Assembly: GCA_045632125.1 (NCBI GenBank)
Contig: JAZQWC010000071.1
Location: 1-31,636 of the forward strand
Length of the DNA stretch: 31,636 bases
Direction of reading: 5' to 3'
From: CALWPV01 sp045632125
GTDB taxonomy: Bacteria > Bacillota > Clostridia > Lachnospirales > Bianqueaceae
Within the stretch, counting starts at the first letter, position 1, and every line of letters begins with the position of its first letter. Positions 8,502-16,684 of this stretch are shown here, in pieces. Made by a program: the position numbers and the translations under genes. The notes beneath the pieces are model-generated. The model saw only the letters and a program-made list of their open reading frames with translations, had not been told where the DNA came from and did no database searches.

Positions 8502-8530
8502 ATAATACGTTTCGAAACCTTTTCTGTCAA
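8502..8530 (-). promoter_or_regulatory. Consensus promoter with palindrome in its spacer (DMT gene)
   Basis: On the minus strand TTGACA (8530-8525), 17 bases, TATTAT (8507-8502). The spacer contains the perfect 10-bp palindrome GTTTCGAAAC (8509-8518), an ideal place for a repressor to block RNA polymerase. The -35 box lies only seven bases past the GH18 stop codon. Confidence 0.75.
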
Positions 8531-8537
8531 GTACATT

Positions 8538-9497
8538 TTACTCCAGGGATTCATAAACTGCCGTACGCAAAGTCCCCTTTTCATCGTCCTGATTATAGGT
8601 CCAATACATCATACCGCCTAGGCCCTTTTCTTTTACATAAGCACCTTTCGCTGCAATGGTTTCCGGTGAATCGTAACAGCAATAAAACTCTCCATCTTTA
8701 ATCAAATATGACTGCTTAGCCTGTTCATCAAAACCGTATTCACATTCGCCGGATTCCAACAATGCGCTGATCTGGCCGTACTGTAAAAATCCCGCTGCCC
8801 CTTTTCCGCTTACATAACCATAAAACGGCACACCCAAATTGAGTTTTTCGGCAGGAACTCCTCGTTCCATCAGCTGTTTCAAAGCCTCAGCACTGCACTG
8901 CGCATGATCCCCCAGTCCTACTGATCCCGGAAACAGATTGGACTGATGACTGCTGCCCAAGGTGGACCAATTATAATCGTATCCCATCACATTGATATAA
9001 TCCAACAAGGAAGCTGCTTTTTCATAATCGGTATGCTCCCACAAATCCGGTACTGCCGGGCAGGCAAAGGTTAACAACTGATTCGGCAGCAAGCTGCGCA
9101 TTTCCCTCAACAAATCCACAAAATCCGTGATACAAGTATCGCAGGTATGTTCTCCGGTAGCTATATTGATACCCGGATATTCCCAGTCCACATCAATACC
9201 ATCCAGTTCGTATCGATCCAGTAACTCTCTCGCCTGCTGCGCCATCAAAGCTCGTCCTTCAGCCGTTTTGCTGCGCAAGCAGAACCAAAGTCCGCCCCTC
9301 TGCTGCAGCGAAAGCAGCAGTTTTACATTCTGCTTTCTTGTTACTTCTCTTAATCGATGCAAGGCCTCCGGATGCGCCACCTGAATTTCATCTTCCTTTA
9401 CCCAACCAAAGGCATAATTCACATGAGTCACCTTAGAAAGGTCCAAATTTTCTGCAATTTCCGATCTGGTCACATATGCAATCTTCTTATACTGCAT
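8538..9497 (-). CDS. Glycoside hydrolase family 18 protein
   Basis: A 319-residue single-domain GH18 TIM barrel. The catalytic DxxDxDxE signature is intact as DGIDVDWE (D99, D102, D104, E106 as acid/base), with VNYAFGW (27-33) on the second strand and a C-terminal GGMMYWTYNQDD holding the barrel-closing Trp. GH18 enzymes cleave beta-1,4 bonds next to N-acetylglucosamine in chitin, glycoprotein glycans or peptidoglycan. There is no signal peptide, LysM or carbohydrate-binding domain, so an intracellular substrate or a spore role is possible. The ATG at 9497 is preferred over the GTG just before it because GGAGG lies 7 bases upstream. The start is 19 bases after the nuclease stop codon, so it is probably in that operon. 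Confidence 0.88.
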   Translation of the reverse strand: MQYKKIAYVTRSEIAENLDLSKVTHVNYAFGWVKEDEIQVAHPEALHRLREVTRKQNVKLLLSLQQRGGLWFCLRSKTAEGRALMAQQARELLDRYELDGIDVDWEYPGINIATGEHTCDTCITDFVDLLREMRSLLPNQLLTFACPAVPDLWEHTDYEKAASLLDYINVMGYDYNWSTLGSSHQSNLFPGSVGLGDHAQCSAEALKQLMERGVPAEKLNLGVPFYGYVSGKGAAGFLQYGQISALLESGECEYGFDEQAKQSYLIKDGEFYCCYDSPETIAAKGAYVKEKGLGGMMYWTYNQDDEKGTLRTAVYESLE

Positions 9498-9516
9498 CAC
9501 TCTTCCTCCTTATCTA

Positions 9517-10503
9517 TTACGGGTTACAACTCTTACAAGCTTCATATCCTTGTGTCAGCAGCATCTCACGAGACCCTTCATACGCCTGCTGATTTTCTTT
9601 TTTCGTCTGACTTAAACCACTACAATCCGGTAAATGAAACTTCTTACTGCTGGTATTTAAAACAAAATCTTGAACTTCTCCCGTTTCTTCAATGACCGCA
9701 GCCTGGTTTTCGCCTGTGGCGTAATCAATCTCCACTCCAGGCTGCACGTTATACACATACACATTGAAATAGATGCCGTCGCCCTCATCTTCCACCGAAT
9801 AGCCTTCCATCTGTACTCCGCTAGCCACCAAATTATCACCATCGTAGATGGGTGTCACGCGGTACATTACATGGTTGTCGGTTTCTTTAATGTAATCGGC
9901 CACCATGTTTTCAAAGGGCAGCATGCCAATCGTGTTCATATATCGCGTGCCGGTAATCAGGTTTTTTTCGTTGGCATTTTCACCTGCCAGCTGAAAACCA
10001 ATCAAATGACAACGATTGTATAAACTTTTTCCATCCACAAAATCATACTGTCCTTGTACCCAGCCGCTGGGCTTCACATGACTGATACTCTCTCGATCCT
10101 CCGTGGGCATCAGCTCCTGTCCAAGGCAGGCTACCGTCACGCCGCAGCGGCCAAGATGATCCAACTCACTGTAAAACTCGTAGGACTCTGTGGTCAAATC
10201 CTTCTCCTCAAAATCAGGCTCGTTACCATTAATGGCTACGTAGGCTTCTCCGCTGTATTCAGGAATCGTACTCAAATCAAACTCAATCAATCCCGTTGAG
10301 GCAGCCAGCTTCTTTTCATCCTGATCGGCCTCTGCGATTCCTGTTCTGCTACTTTCTGTTTCTTGCTCTTCAATATTACTTTGCTGCACGTCTTTCGGCA
10401 GATCAGCGCTTAGCCACTCCGGCAGCACTCCTGTGCCGATTCCGGCCAGCGCGCAAAGCGCAATAATGACGCTAACGATCTTGGGCATCTTTGTTTTTCT
10501 CAT
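9517..10503 (-). CDS. DNA/RNA non-specific endonuclease, secreted or membrane-anchored
   Basis: A 328-residue protein with an N-terminal hydrophobic segment (about 8-27), a Glu/Ser-rich linker (about 40-70) and a beta-beta-alpha metal nuclease domain. The active-site motif is YNRCHLIGFQLAG (H166 as general base), followed by ANEKNLITGTRYMN, whose Asn residues bind the metal. This NRCH version is common in Gram-positive extracellular nucleases. The C-terminal 45 residues form a small extra module with FHLPDCSGL and GYEACKSC, giving one His and three Cys that could bind zinc. The ATG overlaps the upstream stop by four bases (ATGA). Likely roles are nutrient DNA use, DNA uptake or competition. 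Confidence 0.9.
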   Translation of the reverse strand: MRKTKMPKIVSVIIALCALAGIGTGVLPEWLSADLPKDVQQSNIEEQETESSRTGIAEADQDEKKLAASTGLIEFDLSTIPEYSGEAYVAINGNEPDFEEKDLTTESYEFYSELDHLGRCGVTVACLGQELMPTEDRESISHVKPSGWVQGQYDFVDGKSLYNRCHLIGFQLAGENANEKNLITGTRYMNTIGMLPFENMVADYIKETDNHVMYRVTPIYDGDNLVASGVQMEGYSVEDEGDGIYFNVYVYNVQPGVEIDYATGENQAAVIEETGEVQDFVLNTSSKKFHLPDCSGLSQTKKENQQAYEGSREMLLTQGYEACKSCNP

Positions 10504-10919
10504 CGTAAATAAACCTCCTTCGTGATCAAGTCATGCGATGCACCGGAGAACTCTCCGGTGCTGACCAATTGCCAGCCACTCAAATCTATATCAAAATATG
10601 TATCTGCCGGATACACACGGTTCCAACGATATAAAATCACTGTATCAATATTTTCCTCGCACTGCTGCAGTGCTTTATTTTCCACAAAACAATAATCCGA
10701 CGATTCTGCTTTCTCCAAATAGGTTTCATCCACTGTGATAAAGGGACGGTTCTCCATATATGGCTTTAATAATTTTTCCGAAAAGGGAGCGATCCAAAGT
10801 TTTCGTCCCATTTCTCCCACCATAGTCAACATATCATCCAGTAAAATCGCATCTCTACTTTGACGCCGCTGGTTAAACAGCATGCCGCCATTATCATCTA
10901 AGCAGACTATTATATTCAT
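10500..10919 (-). CDS. Conserved hypothetical protein coupled to the nuclease gene
   Basis: A 139-residue soluble protein beginning MNIIVCLDDNGGMLFNQRRQ. I do not recognise a characterised family. From memory, similar short proteins beside such nucleases have been labelled ribonuclease Z, but no metallo-beta-lactamase HxHxDH motif is present, so that name is not supported. The sequence ends in a predicted alpha/beta pattern (VILYRWNRVYPADTYFDID). The start is placed at 10919 because GGAGAGAGG lies 5 bases upstream; an in-frame extension to 10994 would run through the hairpin at 10941-10978. Its stop overlaps the nuclease start by four bases, so the two products are likely made in fixed proportion and may act together. 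Confidence 0.7.
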   Translation of the reverse strand: MNIIVCLDDNGGMLFNQRRQSRDAILLDDMLTMVGEMGRKLWIAPFSEKLLKPYMENRPFITVDETYLEKAESSDYCFVENKALQQCEENIDTVILYRWNRVYPADTYFDIDLSGWQLVSTGEFSGASHDLITKEVYLR

Positions 10920-10940
10920 TTTTACCTCTCTCCTATCCGT

Positions 10941-10978
10941 AAAATTCCCCTGTCTCGGTATCCGCCAAGACAGGGGAA
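10941..10978 (-). terminator. Terminator-like hairpin before the nuclease operon
   Basis: Arms TTCCCCTGTCT (10945-10955) and AGACAGGGGAA (10968-10978), 11 bp with a 12-base loop, then four U on the minus strand. It follows the small membrane protein gene. A weak promoter (TTGCTT, 17 bases, TAATAT at 11000-10995) could start just upstream, so it could also attenuate nuclease operon transcription. It lacks the 13-nt loop motif. Confidence 0.6.
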
Positions 10979-11003
10979 AGTCTTGCTTATTCATATATTA
11001 CTA

Positions 11004-11351
11004 TTAACCCTTTTGAAAAGCAATAAACTGATTACCATTATAGGTAAGCTTTCCAAAATCTTTTTCTTTAATGAATTTTGCTTCTTCCTCATTCAAGGAG
11101 AAGATCAGCAGTTCATTATTTTCCTTGTTTCGCACGCTAAGCTGATACACACTGGTAGGTAATACATTATTGATCATAACTTGTCTGTTACGAATCGTAT
11201 CCGCCTGAAGCATGACTCTCAGTTTAAACAAGGATTCCACATATCCTGTTACAGTTTTCTCACCTTTTTTAGGATTGTTCATCTTGCAATATGCAGTAAT
11301 ACCCACATATGCACCAACTACAGCACCAATTAGAAGCCAAAAGAATACCAT
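11004..11351 (-). CDS. Small single-pass membrane protein of unknown function
   Basis: 115 residues: a hydrophobic N-terminal helix (MVFFWLLIGAVVGAYVGITA), a short basic stretch (KMNNPKKGEK), then a soluble domain of about 80 residues rich in beta-type segments (TSVYQLSVRNKE and ELLIFSLNEEEAKFI). I recognise no family. The start is set at the ATG at 11351 because AGGAG lies 8 bases before it; an upstream TTG at 11378 extends the frame but spans the ribosome binding site. It has a strong promoter at 11421-11449 and is followed by a hairpin, then the nuclease genes on the same strand. Confidence 0.7.
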   Translation of the reverse strand: MVFFWLLIGAVVGAYVGITAYCKMNNPKKGEKTVTGYVESLFKLRVMLQADTIRNRQVMINNVLPTSVYQLSVRNKENNELLIFSLNEEEAKFIKEKDFGKLTYNGNQFIAFQKG

Positions 11352-11391
11352 ACCAATTTCTCCTTTCCAAGTATTCAAATTTTATTGTTTC

Positions 11392-11449
11392 ACTCGAATT
11401 GTCGAGTTAACTCCACTTTTATTGTATATGATTTATATTTTCCTGTCAA
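11392..11449 (-). promoter_or_regulatory. Consensus promoter plus overlapping palindromes (small membrane protein gene)
   Basis: TTGACA (11449-11444), 17 bases, TACAAT (11426-11421) on the minus strand. Near the predicted transcript start are two overlapping palindromes: GAGTTAACTC (11404-11413) and ACTCGA-N4-TCGAGT (11392-11407), possible operator sites. They do not match the Gram-positive LexA box. Confidence 0.7.
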
Positions 11450-11532
11450 TACATTTGCCTTACAAAGTCGCACTTTCTTTGTGTGTTTTACCCAAAAACA
11501 AAAAGCATTTTTTGTTTTTTTTATGAAACCTG

Positions 11533-11561
11533 TTGATTTTTTAGTCCATTTGGTCTATAAT
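11533..11561 (+). promoter_or_regulatory. Sigma-70/A promoter of the cytidylate-kinase-like gene
   Basis: TTGATT (11533-11538), 17 bases, TATAAT (11556-11561). The leader to the ATG at 11614 is about 45 bases. Confidence 0.75.
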
Positions 11562-11613
11562 AAAAATGCGGAGAGATTCAAGTCCGCCACTCTATCGTAA
11601 GGGAGCGATTCAT

Positions 11614-12210
11614 ATGACGAGAACCATTATTACCATCGGTCGCCAGTATGGCAGCGGCGGTAAGGAGATCGGTCTTAAAGTAGCAGAGAAGCTTGGCATT
11701 CAATGTTACGACAGCCGGCTCATCCAAATGGCTGCTCAAGAGGCTGACATGGATGCTGAAAGGCTCGCTCATGTGGATGAAAAAAGAGCAAATCCCTTCC
11801 TATTTTCCGTATCCTACGAGAATTTGGCAACCGGGAACGGCTACTTACTTCCCATGAACGACACCCTGTTCAACATCCAATCTGACATTATTCAAAAATT
11901 GGCTATGCAGGAGTCTTGCATTTTCATTGGGCGGTGCGCCGACACGGTGTTGAAAAATCAGCAAAATGTATATTCTGTTTTTATTCGTGCCGATTGGGAT
12001 GCACGAATCCAGCGAATCTGCAAATTGCACACCGTAGGTGAAAAAGATGCTGCTAACATCTGCAAAAAGATGGACAAGCAGAGAGCTCTTTACTACAACT
12101 ATTTCACCGATAAAAAATGGAGCGATGCTAACAATTACGATATTGTACTCAACAGCTCCGCTCTGGGTATCGATAAATGTGTCGACACCATTGTTTCGCT
12201 ATTTTCCTAA
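11614..12210 (+). CDS. Cytidylate kinase-like family protein
   Basis: A 198-residue P-loop NTPase-like protein. The N-terminus TIITIGRQYGSGGKEIG carries the family's atypical nucleotide-binding loop, followed by YDSRLIQMAAQEA and, mid-protein, SCIFIGRCADTVL and VFIRADWDARIQR. This is the cytidylate-kinase-like family widespread in Clostridia; its members are separate from the canonical Cmk and their substrate is not established. The ATG at 11614 is chosen because AGGGAG lies 8 bases upstream; an earlier in-frame ATG at 11566 sits next to the promoter and lacks a binding site. It is monocistronic, with its own promoter and a strong terminator. Confidence 0.88.
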   Translation: MTRTIITIGRQYGSGGKEIGLKVAEKLGIQCYDSRLIQMAAQEADMDAERLAHVDEKRANPFLFSVSYENLATGNGYLLPMNDTLFNIQSDIIQKLAMQESCIFIGRCADTVLKNQQNVYSVFIRADWDARIQRICKLHTVGEKDAANICKKMDKQRALYYNYFTDKKWSDANNYDIVLNSSALGIDKCVDTIVSLFS

Positions 12211-12237
12211 TTCTTATTCATATTTCAAACCTTTCCC

Positions 12238-12269
12238 AAAAAGGGAGACGCCTACGCGTCTCCTTTTTT
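12238..12269 (+). terminator. Intrinsic terminator of the cytidylate-kinase-like gene
   Basis: Arms GGAGACGC and GCGTCTCC around CTAC, flanked by A-run and six T. A classical short-loop terminator without the 13-nt motif. Confidence 0.92.
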
Positions 12270-12306
12270 GGTTGTTCTTCGTCAAAGAATTAACTAACGA
12301 ACCATC

Positions 12307-12365
12307 AAAAAATCCCCACTCCTACGGAACGCATACCACTGTAGCGCTCCATGGAGTGGGGATTT
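12307..12365 (-). terminator. Conserved-loop terminator hairpin, copy 3
   Basis: Outer arms 12310-12322 with 12353-12365 (13 bp), inner stem AUGGAGCGC with GCGUUCCGU on the minus RNA (includes G-U wobbles), core CTACAGTGGTATG at 12344-12332, and six U at the end. It starts 10 bases after the penicillin-binding protein stop codon, sense to that gene. Confidence 0.9.
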
Positions 12366-12375
12366 CTAATTTCTA

Positions 12376-15135
12376 TTAACCTCCGGTATTTTCCGCATTC
12401 GGTGAAACACTGCTTCTAACCGTTGGTGTACCGGGTTTGTTATTTGATGGTGTTACCGTTGATGATTCTTCCTTCGGTGCCACATGCAGCGAACACTCCA
12501 CTGCATATTTCTGAACATAATCCGCTGCTGGCTTCGTAGTAGCAGATCCGGCAGGAATCGAAGACGCAATAGCATCTTTATATTTTACATCATAGATTGC
12601 ATACTCAAAATCCGCAATCTTGGACAGATTCTCTGCACCGATTTCTTCGATCTCTTCGTCGGTTCTAGTAACAAGTACCTTCGTCTCGGTAGCAGGACAA
12701 TATTTGGTTGCTGCCTTGCCGCTCTCCTTACATACCGTTACCTGTACATGATGATCACACACACCCTCTGGGCCGTCACCCTCATTGAACATATCACTGA
12801 TCACACGATTACCACGAGGATCCTGGGAACAGTAAGGACCAGGGGCTTTACCGCTATCCTTACAAACAGATGCCCAAGTAATGCCTTCCGGCATGGGGAA
12901 GAATTCAGTCTGATATTCCAACGGCTCATGAATACGCCCCATTACTGTACTCCATAAATATTTATGGGTACTGTCACTCAGCATATAAGCTCCATTGGGA
13001 TTAATACTGTAACCTTCAATGCTTTCATAATAATTCACCGGGTACGCAACATAATCGAAACCGGCCTGGATCGCACAGGTATAATAAGGTGTAAAACCAA
13101 CGAAAGCATAGTCATTACCATCATCAGTGGTACCGGTCTTACCGGCAATGGGCATATTCCAATCGAAGTTACAAGCTGAACCTGTACCACTGCTTACTGC
13201 ATCCTGCAGCATATCTGCCAGCATATACGCGGTAGATTCTTTCAAGGTTCGATGTGTTTCCTGTTCCTTCTGGTACAATACGGCACCATCCATATCGGTG
13301 ATATGGGTATACAAAATCGGCTCGATATACTGACCGGCATTGGCAATGGTAGCATACGCACCACAAAGCTCGATATTGCTAACACTTCCGGAACCCAAAC
13401 ACAACGATCCAACCATATCGGTTTCGCCATTTTCATCGGGCTCACGGCGCAGAGAGGTAATACCAAAGCTCTCCATATAATCGAAGTTGGTTTCTACACC
13501 CACTTCTCGCATGAACTTTGCTGTTACAATATTCAAAGAATCACGAATACCGTCTCGCATGGTCTGGCCACCACGATAAGAACTAGTGCCATACCAGTTA
13601 TTGGGAGCCCAATCACCCCATTGCATAAAGGAGTCATCCATCGAACTGCTGCAGCCAAAACCACCCACATCCAAGGCAGCTGCATAGCTAGCCAAGATCT
13701 TAAAGGTAGAACCGGGCTGACGAGTGGAATCAATAGCTCGATTAATACCCATGTTGCTCTGTTTCGGTCCACGTCCGCCGCACAAGGCCTTTACATGACC
13801 GGTATGATGATCAATGATCGTCATGGAATACTGTGGCTGTTCGGTGATCGTCAGATCCTCCACATAATCCACATTCTTTTTCATATCTGCCGTTACATAT
13901 ACAGATTTGAACTCATTGGCAGCTGCCTCAGCCTGCTCAGGCGTGTAGAACAGGCCATAGGTTCCAAAATTCTCAGTAATATTGGAATCCTTTTCATCAA
14001 ACACCGTCAAACGATAGTCCATTTCGTAGTATGTCTCATACTGCAGGTTTTCAGGATTTGCAAACACCTCATCTACAATTCGCTGCATTTCTGCATCCTG
14101 AGTGATATGAATGGTCAAACCACCATAATATAAAGTATTATAGGCTTCCTGTTCAGTACAGTTCAAATACTTCTGCAGATCCTCTTCCACCTGTTTCAGC
14201 ACACTATCCACAAAATAAGTATACATAACATCATTCTGTGAATCTTCGTAATGTGAATTCCATTCAGCTACACGAGCAAATACATTGTCCGCTAAGGCAG
14301 CGTCATATTCTTCCTGCGTAATAAAACCCTCTTTAAGCATCGCATCCAATACATGGATCTGACGCTCACGGGCCATGTTATCCTCATTGACCGTGGGGTC
14401 ATATGCCGAAGGTGCATTAAACAAACCGGCGATCAACGCGCACTCCGCCAGATTCATATCTTTGGCATGCTTACCAAAATATCGCTCTGCGGCAGCTTCT
14501 ACGCCATAGGCATTGTTACCCAAGAAGTTAAAGTTCAAGTAGGACTCCAAAATCAGTTCCTTCGTCCGTTCTTTACCATATTCAGAATTCATCTGATACT
14601 CCAGATCCAGTGCTAAATACCACTCTTGGATCTTTCGTTTCCATGTTTGATCTGATGTCAGTACCATTTTCTTGATCATCTGCTGCGTCAAAGTACTACC
14701 GCCTTCAGATGTGCCACCAGAAGCTAAGTTAGCAACGCCGGCTCGCAAAATACCTTCCAGGTCAATACCATTATGACTATAAAAACGTGCATCCTCAATG
14801 GCTACCACTGCATCCAGCAGATCCTGCGGCATTTCCTCTATCGGAATGGATGTACGCTGCTCTGCAGACTTAATCTCGGTAATCAGATTTCCATTCTGAT
14901 CCACGATCTTAGATGTTTGTCTGGTGATGGCTAAAGAATCCAACGATACTTCCGGTACACCATCGAGCATTCCCATAAAGGTACCTAAGGCAACACCCGC
15001 TAAAGCAAAAATACCTACCAGCACCGCTACGCAGATCACGCGAAGTGCATATAGCCACACCCGTGCGTATAGCTTTTCCTGGTGATTCCAGCGCAGCAAT
15101 TGTTTATTACGGTTCTTCCGTTTACTAAAATCCAT
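12376..15135 (-). CDS. mrcA: Class A penicillin-binding protein (PBP1A type: transglycosylase plus transpeptidase)
   Basis: A 919-residue bifunctional peptidoglycan synthase anchored by one N-terminal membrane helix (about 31-54). The GT51 glycosyltransferase domain shows EDARFYSHNGID (E114 catalytic) and EGGSTLTQQ (144-152). The transpeptidase domain has STFK (S476 nucleophile), SLN (533-535) and KTGT (666-669), the complete penicillin-binding set. The C-terminus, about 860-919, is a Ser/Thr/Pro/Asn-rich tail, common in Gram-positive PBPs. AGGAGG lies 5 bases before the ATG. It is divergent from yunB, with a promoter in the shared 101-base gap, and ends in conserved-loop hairpin copy 3, so it looks monocistronic. 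Confidence 0.95.
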   Translation of the reverse strand: MDFSKRKNRNKQLLRWNHQEKLYARVWLYALRVICVAVLVGIFALAGVALGTFMGMLDGVPEVSLDSLAITRQTSKIVDQNGNLITEIKSAEQRTSIPIEEMPQDLLDAVVAIEDARFYSHNGIDLEGILRAGVANLASGGTSEGGSTLTQQMIKKMVLTSDQTWKRKIQEWYLALDLEYQMNSEYGKERTKELILESYLNFNFLGNNAYGVEAAAERYFGKHAKDMNLAECALIAGLFNAPSAYDPTVNEDNMARERQIHVLDAMLKEGFITQEEYDAALADNVFARVAEWNSHYEDSQNDVMYTYFVDSVLKQVEEDLQKYLNCTEQEAYNTLYYGGLTIHITQDAEMQRIVDEVFANPENLQYETYYEMDYRLTVFDEKDSNITENFGTYGLFYTPEQAEAAANEFKSVYVTADMKKNVDYVEDLTITEQPQYSMTIIDHHTGHVKALCGGRGPKQSNMGINRAIDSTRQPGSTFKILASYAAALDVGGFGCSSSMDDSFMQWGDWAPNNWYGTSSYRGGQTMRDGIRDSLNIVTAKFMREVGVETNFDYMESFGITSLRREPDENGETDMVGSLCLGSGSVSNIELCGAYATIANAGQYIEPILYTHITDMDGAVLYQKEQETHRTLKESTAYMLADMLQDAVSSGTGSACNFDWNMPIAGKTGTTDDGNDYAFVGFTPYYTCAIQAGFDYVAYPVNYYESIEGYSINPNGAYMLSDSTHKYLWSTVMGRIHEPLEYQTEFFPMPEGITWASVCKDSGKAPGPYCSQDPRGNRVISDMFNEGDGPEGVCDHHVQVTVCKESGKAATKYCPATETKVLVTRTDEEIEEIGAENLSKIADFEYAIYDVKYKDAIASSIPAGSATTKPAADYVQKYAVECSLHVAPKEESSTVTPSNNKPGTPTVRSSVSPNAENTGG

Positions 15136-15189
15136 AGCAACCTCCTTCTTTCTCTATCAAGGCCTATTATTGCTAATTATATAAAATAG

Positions 15190-15219
15190 ATTATACCATA
15201 GTATTACCATCATTTTCAA
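15190..15219 (-). promoter_or_regulatory. Promoter of the penicillin-binding protein gene
   Basis: TTGAAA (15219-15214), 18 bases, TATAAT (15195-15190) on the minus strand; leader about 50 bases. Confidence 0.7.
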
Positions 15220-15236
15220 GCTTTATGGAGTATATC

Positions 15237-15854
15237 ATGCGAACAAAGCGAAAATTCATGCTGTTTTTTCTATTTCTTCTATTATTGATCCTCTTTTTCA
15301 TAGCCCGCCTCATCCACCGTTGGCATCCTGTCCTTCAGGCCATGGCTGAAATGCAGGCCCAGGCCTTGGCCACCGACATTTTGGCAGACACCATGCGTGA
15401 TGTTCTCACCGAAAGCGGCGTCCAAAGTGAAGACCTTGTTACTTATTATTATAATCCGTCCGGAGAAATTTTTGCCTATTCCATTGATACGGTCACCATC
15501 GAGAAACTCGCCGCCATGGCCAACACCAAAATGGGCGAATATCTAGAAGAAAAAAAGGAATTTGAGCTGGATATTCCCCTTGGCCGCATCACCAACAATC
15601 CGCTGCTGGCCGCCATGGGCCCAGACATCCCCATCCAAGTCCGCGTGGTGGGCAATCCCGGTGTGGACTACGCCCGCAGCTTCGAAAGCGTGGGCATCAA
15701 CGAAGTCAATCACCGCATCTGGATCGAAATGGAATTACTCATCCAAGTAACCACCCCACTCCTCACCGATGTGCTCACCGCCAACATGCAGTTCACCCTC
15801 ATCGATCAAACCCTGTCCGGAAAGGTACCAAACACCTATCTGGGACTTGATTGA
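15237..15854 (+). CDS. yunB: Sporulation protein YunB
   Basis: A 205-residue protein with an N-terminal membrane helix (KFMLFFLFLLLLILFFIARL) and an outside domain. It contains the YunB hallmarks: ILADTMRDVL, an IDTVTIEKLAAMANTKM segment, PLGRITNNPLLAAMGPDIPI, and near the end GINEVNHRIWIEMELLIQV, corresponding to the family's N-x-V-x-HRI block. In Bacillus subtilis YunB is a sporulation protein of the SigE regulon. The start at 15237 is preferred because GGAG lies 6 bases upstream; ATG 15225 lacks a site. A weak vegetative promoter (TTGCTA, 16 bases, TATACC, 15170-15197) is possible; a SigE promoter is not clear. It is divergent from the penicillin-binding protein gene, fitting a cell-envelope or spore context. 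Confidence 0.88.
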   Translation: MRTKRKFMLFFLFLLLLILFFIARLIHRWHPVLQAMAEMQAQALATDILADTMRDVLTESGVQSEDLVTYYYNPSGEIFAYSIDTVTIEKLAAMANTKMGEYLEEKKEFELDIPLGRITNNPLLAAMGPDIPIQVRVVGNPGVDYARSFESVGINEVNHRIWIEMELLIQVTTPLLTDVLTANMQFTLIDQTLSGKVPNTYLGLD

Positions 15855-15875
15855 ATCTCGCAAATTCTGTATAAT
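15847..15875 (+). promoter_or_regulatory. Promoter of the YigZ-family gene
   Basis: TTGATT (15847-15852), 17 bases, TATAAT (15870-15875). The -35 box overlaps the yunB stop codon. Confidence 0.7.
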
Positions 15876-15949
15876 AGAGCAAGATAAACCAAATTTTTCG
15901 CGCCCCGCGCGGCACTTAAGCTATCGCCGCCGGTGTTAATGGAGGAATC

Positions 15950-16597
15950 ATGAACTACACAACCGTCTGGCAGCATGGCCAGGATGAGCATATCGAAAAA
16001 AAATCCCGCTTCATTGGGCAGGCCTGGCCCGTCCACTCTGAAGAGGAGGCCCGCGAGATCATCGAGCGCACCAAAAAGGAGTTTTGGGACGCCTCCCACA
16101 ATGTATTTACCTACCGTGTGGGCGACATCCAGCGCTTTACCGATGATGGTGAGCCCTCCGGCACAGCCGGAAAACCGATGTTGGATGTGCTTTTGGGTCG
16201 TGACCTGCAAAACGTATTAGTCATCGTGACCCGATATTTCGGCGGGACGCTGCTGGGTACCGGTGGACTGGTGCGTGCTTACACCAAGGGCGCCCAGATC
16301 GCTGTGGAAGCCGCAGGCATCATCGACAAGGCTGTATTTTATCGCTACGATCTGCCCATGGATTACACCTGGCTGGGCAAGATGCAGTATGCCATGAATC
16401 AGGCTGGTTTTGTCATTGAAGATACAGTTTACACCGATCAAGTTACGATGAAAATGTTAATTCGGCATGATCAGGATGCAAAATTTTTGCAAACAGTCAC
16501 CGCTTCCAGCGACGGCAAGCTACAGCCCGCTCGTCAGGAGGCCGTATGGGCTGCTGAACTAAACGGAAAATACGTATTTTTCGATGAACCAGTGTGA
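15950..16597 (+). CDS. yigZ: YigZ/IMPACT family protein
   Basis: A 215-residue cytoplasmic protein with the IMPACT (UPF0029) domain: KKSRFIGQAWPV, ASHNVFTYRVGD, FTDDGEPSGTAGKPMLDVL (about 64-82) and RYFGGTLLGTGGLVRAYTKG (about 96-115), followed by a C-terminal ferredoxin-like domain. The bacterial family is conserved but its biochemical role is not settled; eukaryotic IMPACT regulates translation. GGAGG lies 4 bases before the ATG. It has its own promoter, and the next gene, yebC, has another. Confidence 0.92.
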   Translation: MNYTTVWQHGQDEHIEKKSRFIGQAWPVHSEEEAREIIERTKKEFWDASHNVFTYRVGDIQRFTDDGEPSGTAGKPMLDVLLGRDLQNVLVIVTRYFGGTLLGTGGLVRAYTKGAQIAVEAAGIIDKAVFYRYDLPMDYTWLGKMQYAMNQAGFVIEDTVYTDQVTMKMLIRHDQDAKFLQTVTASSDGKLQPARQEAVWAAELNGKYVFFDEPV

Positions 16598-16604
16598 AAA
16601 AAGG

Positions 16605-16633
16605 TTGCATCTATGCGGGTTTGGTGGTACAAT
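16605..16633 (+). promoter_or_regulatory. Promoter of yebC
   Basis: TTGCAT (16605-16610), 17 bases, TACAAT (16628-16633); leader about 45 bases. Confidence 0.7.
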
Positions 16634-16684
16634 ACTACAGTTGAACTAATGTAATTCTTATACTAATTAAAGGGGTTTTATACA

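Noticed and set aside
10500..10919. Annotation as ribonuclease Z
   Set aside because: No HxHxDH metal-binding motif and too short for that enzyme.
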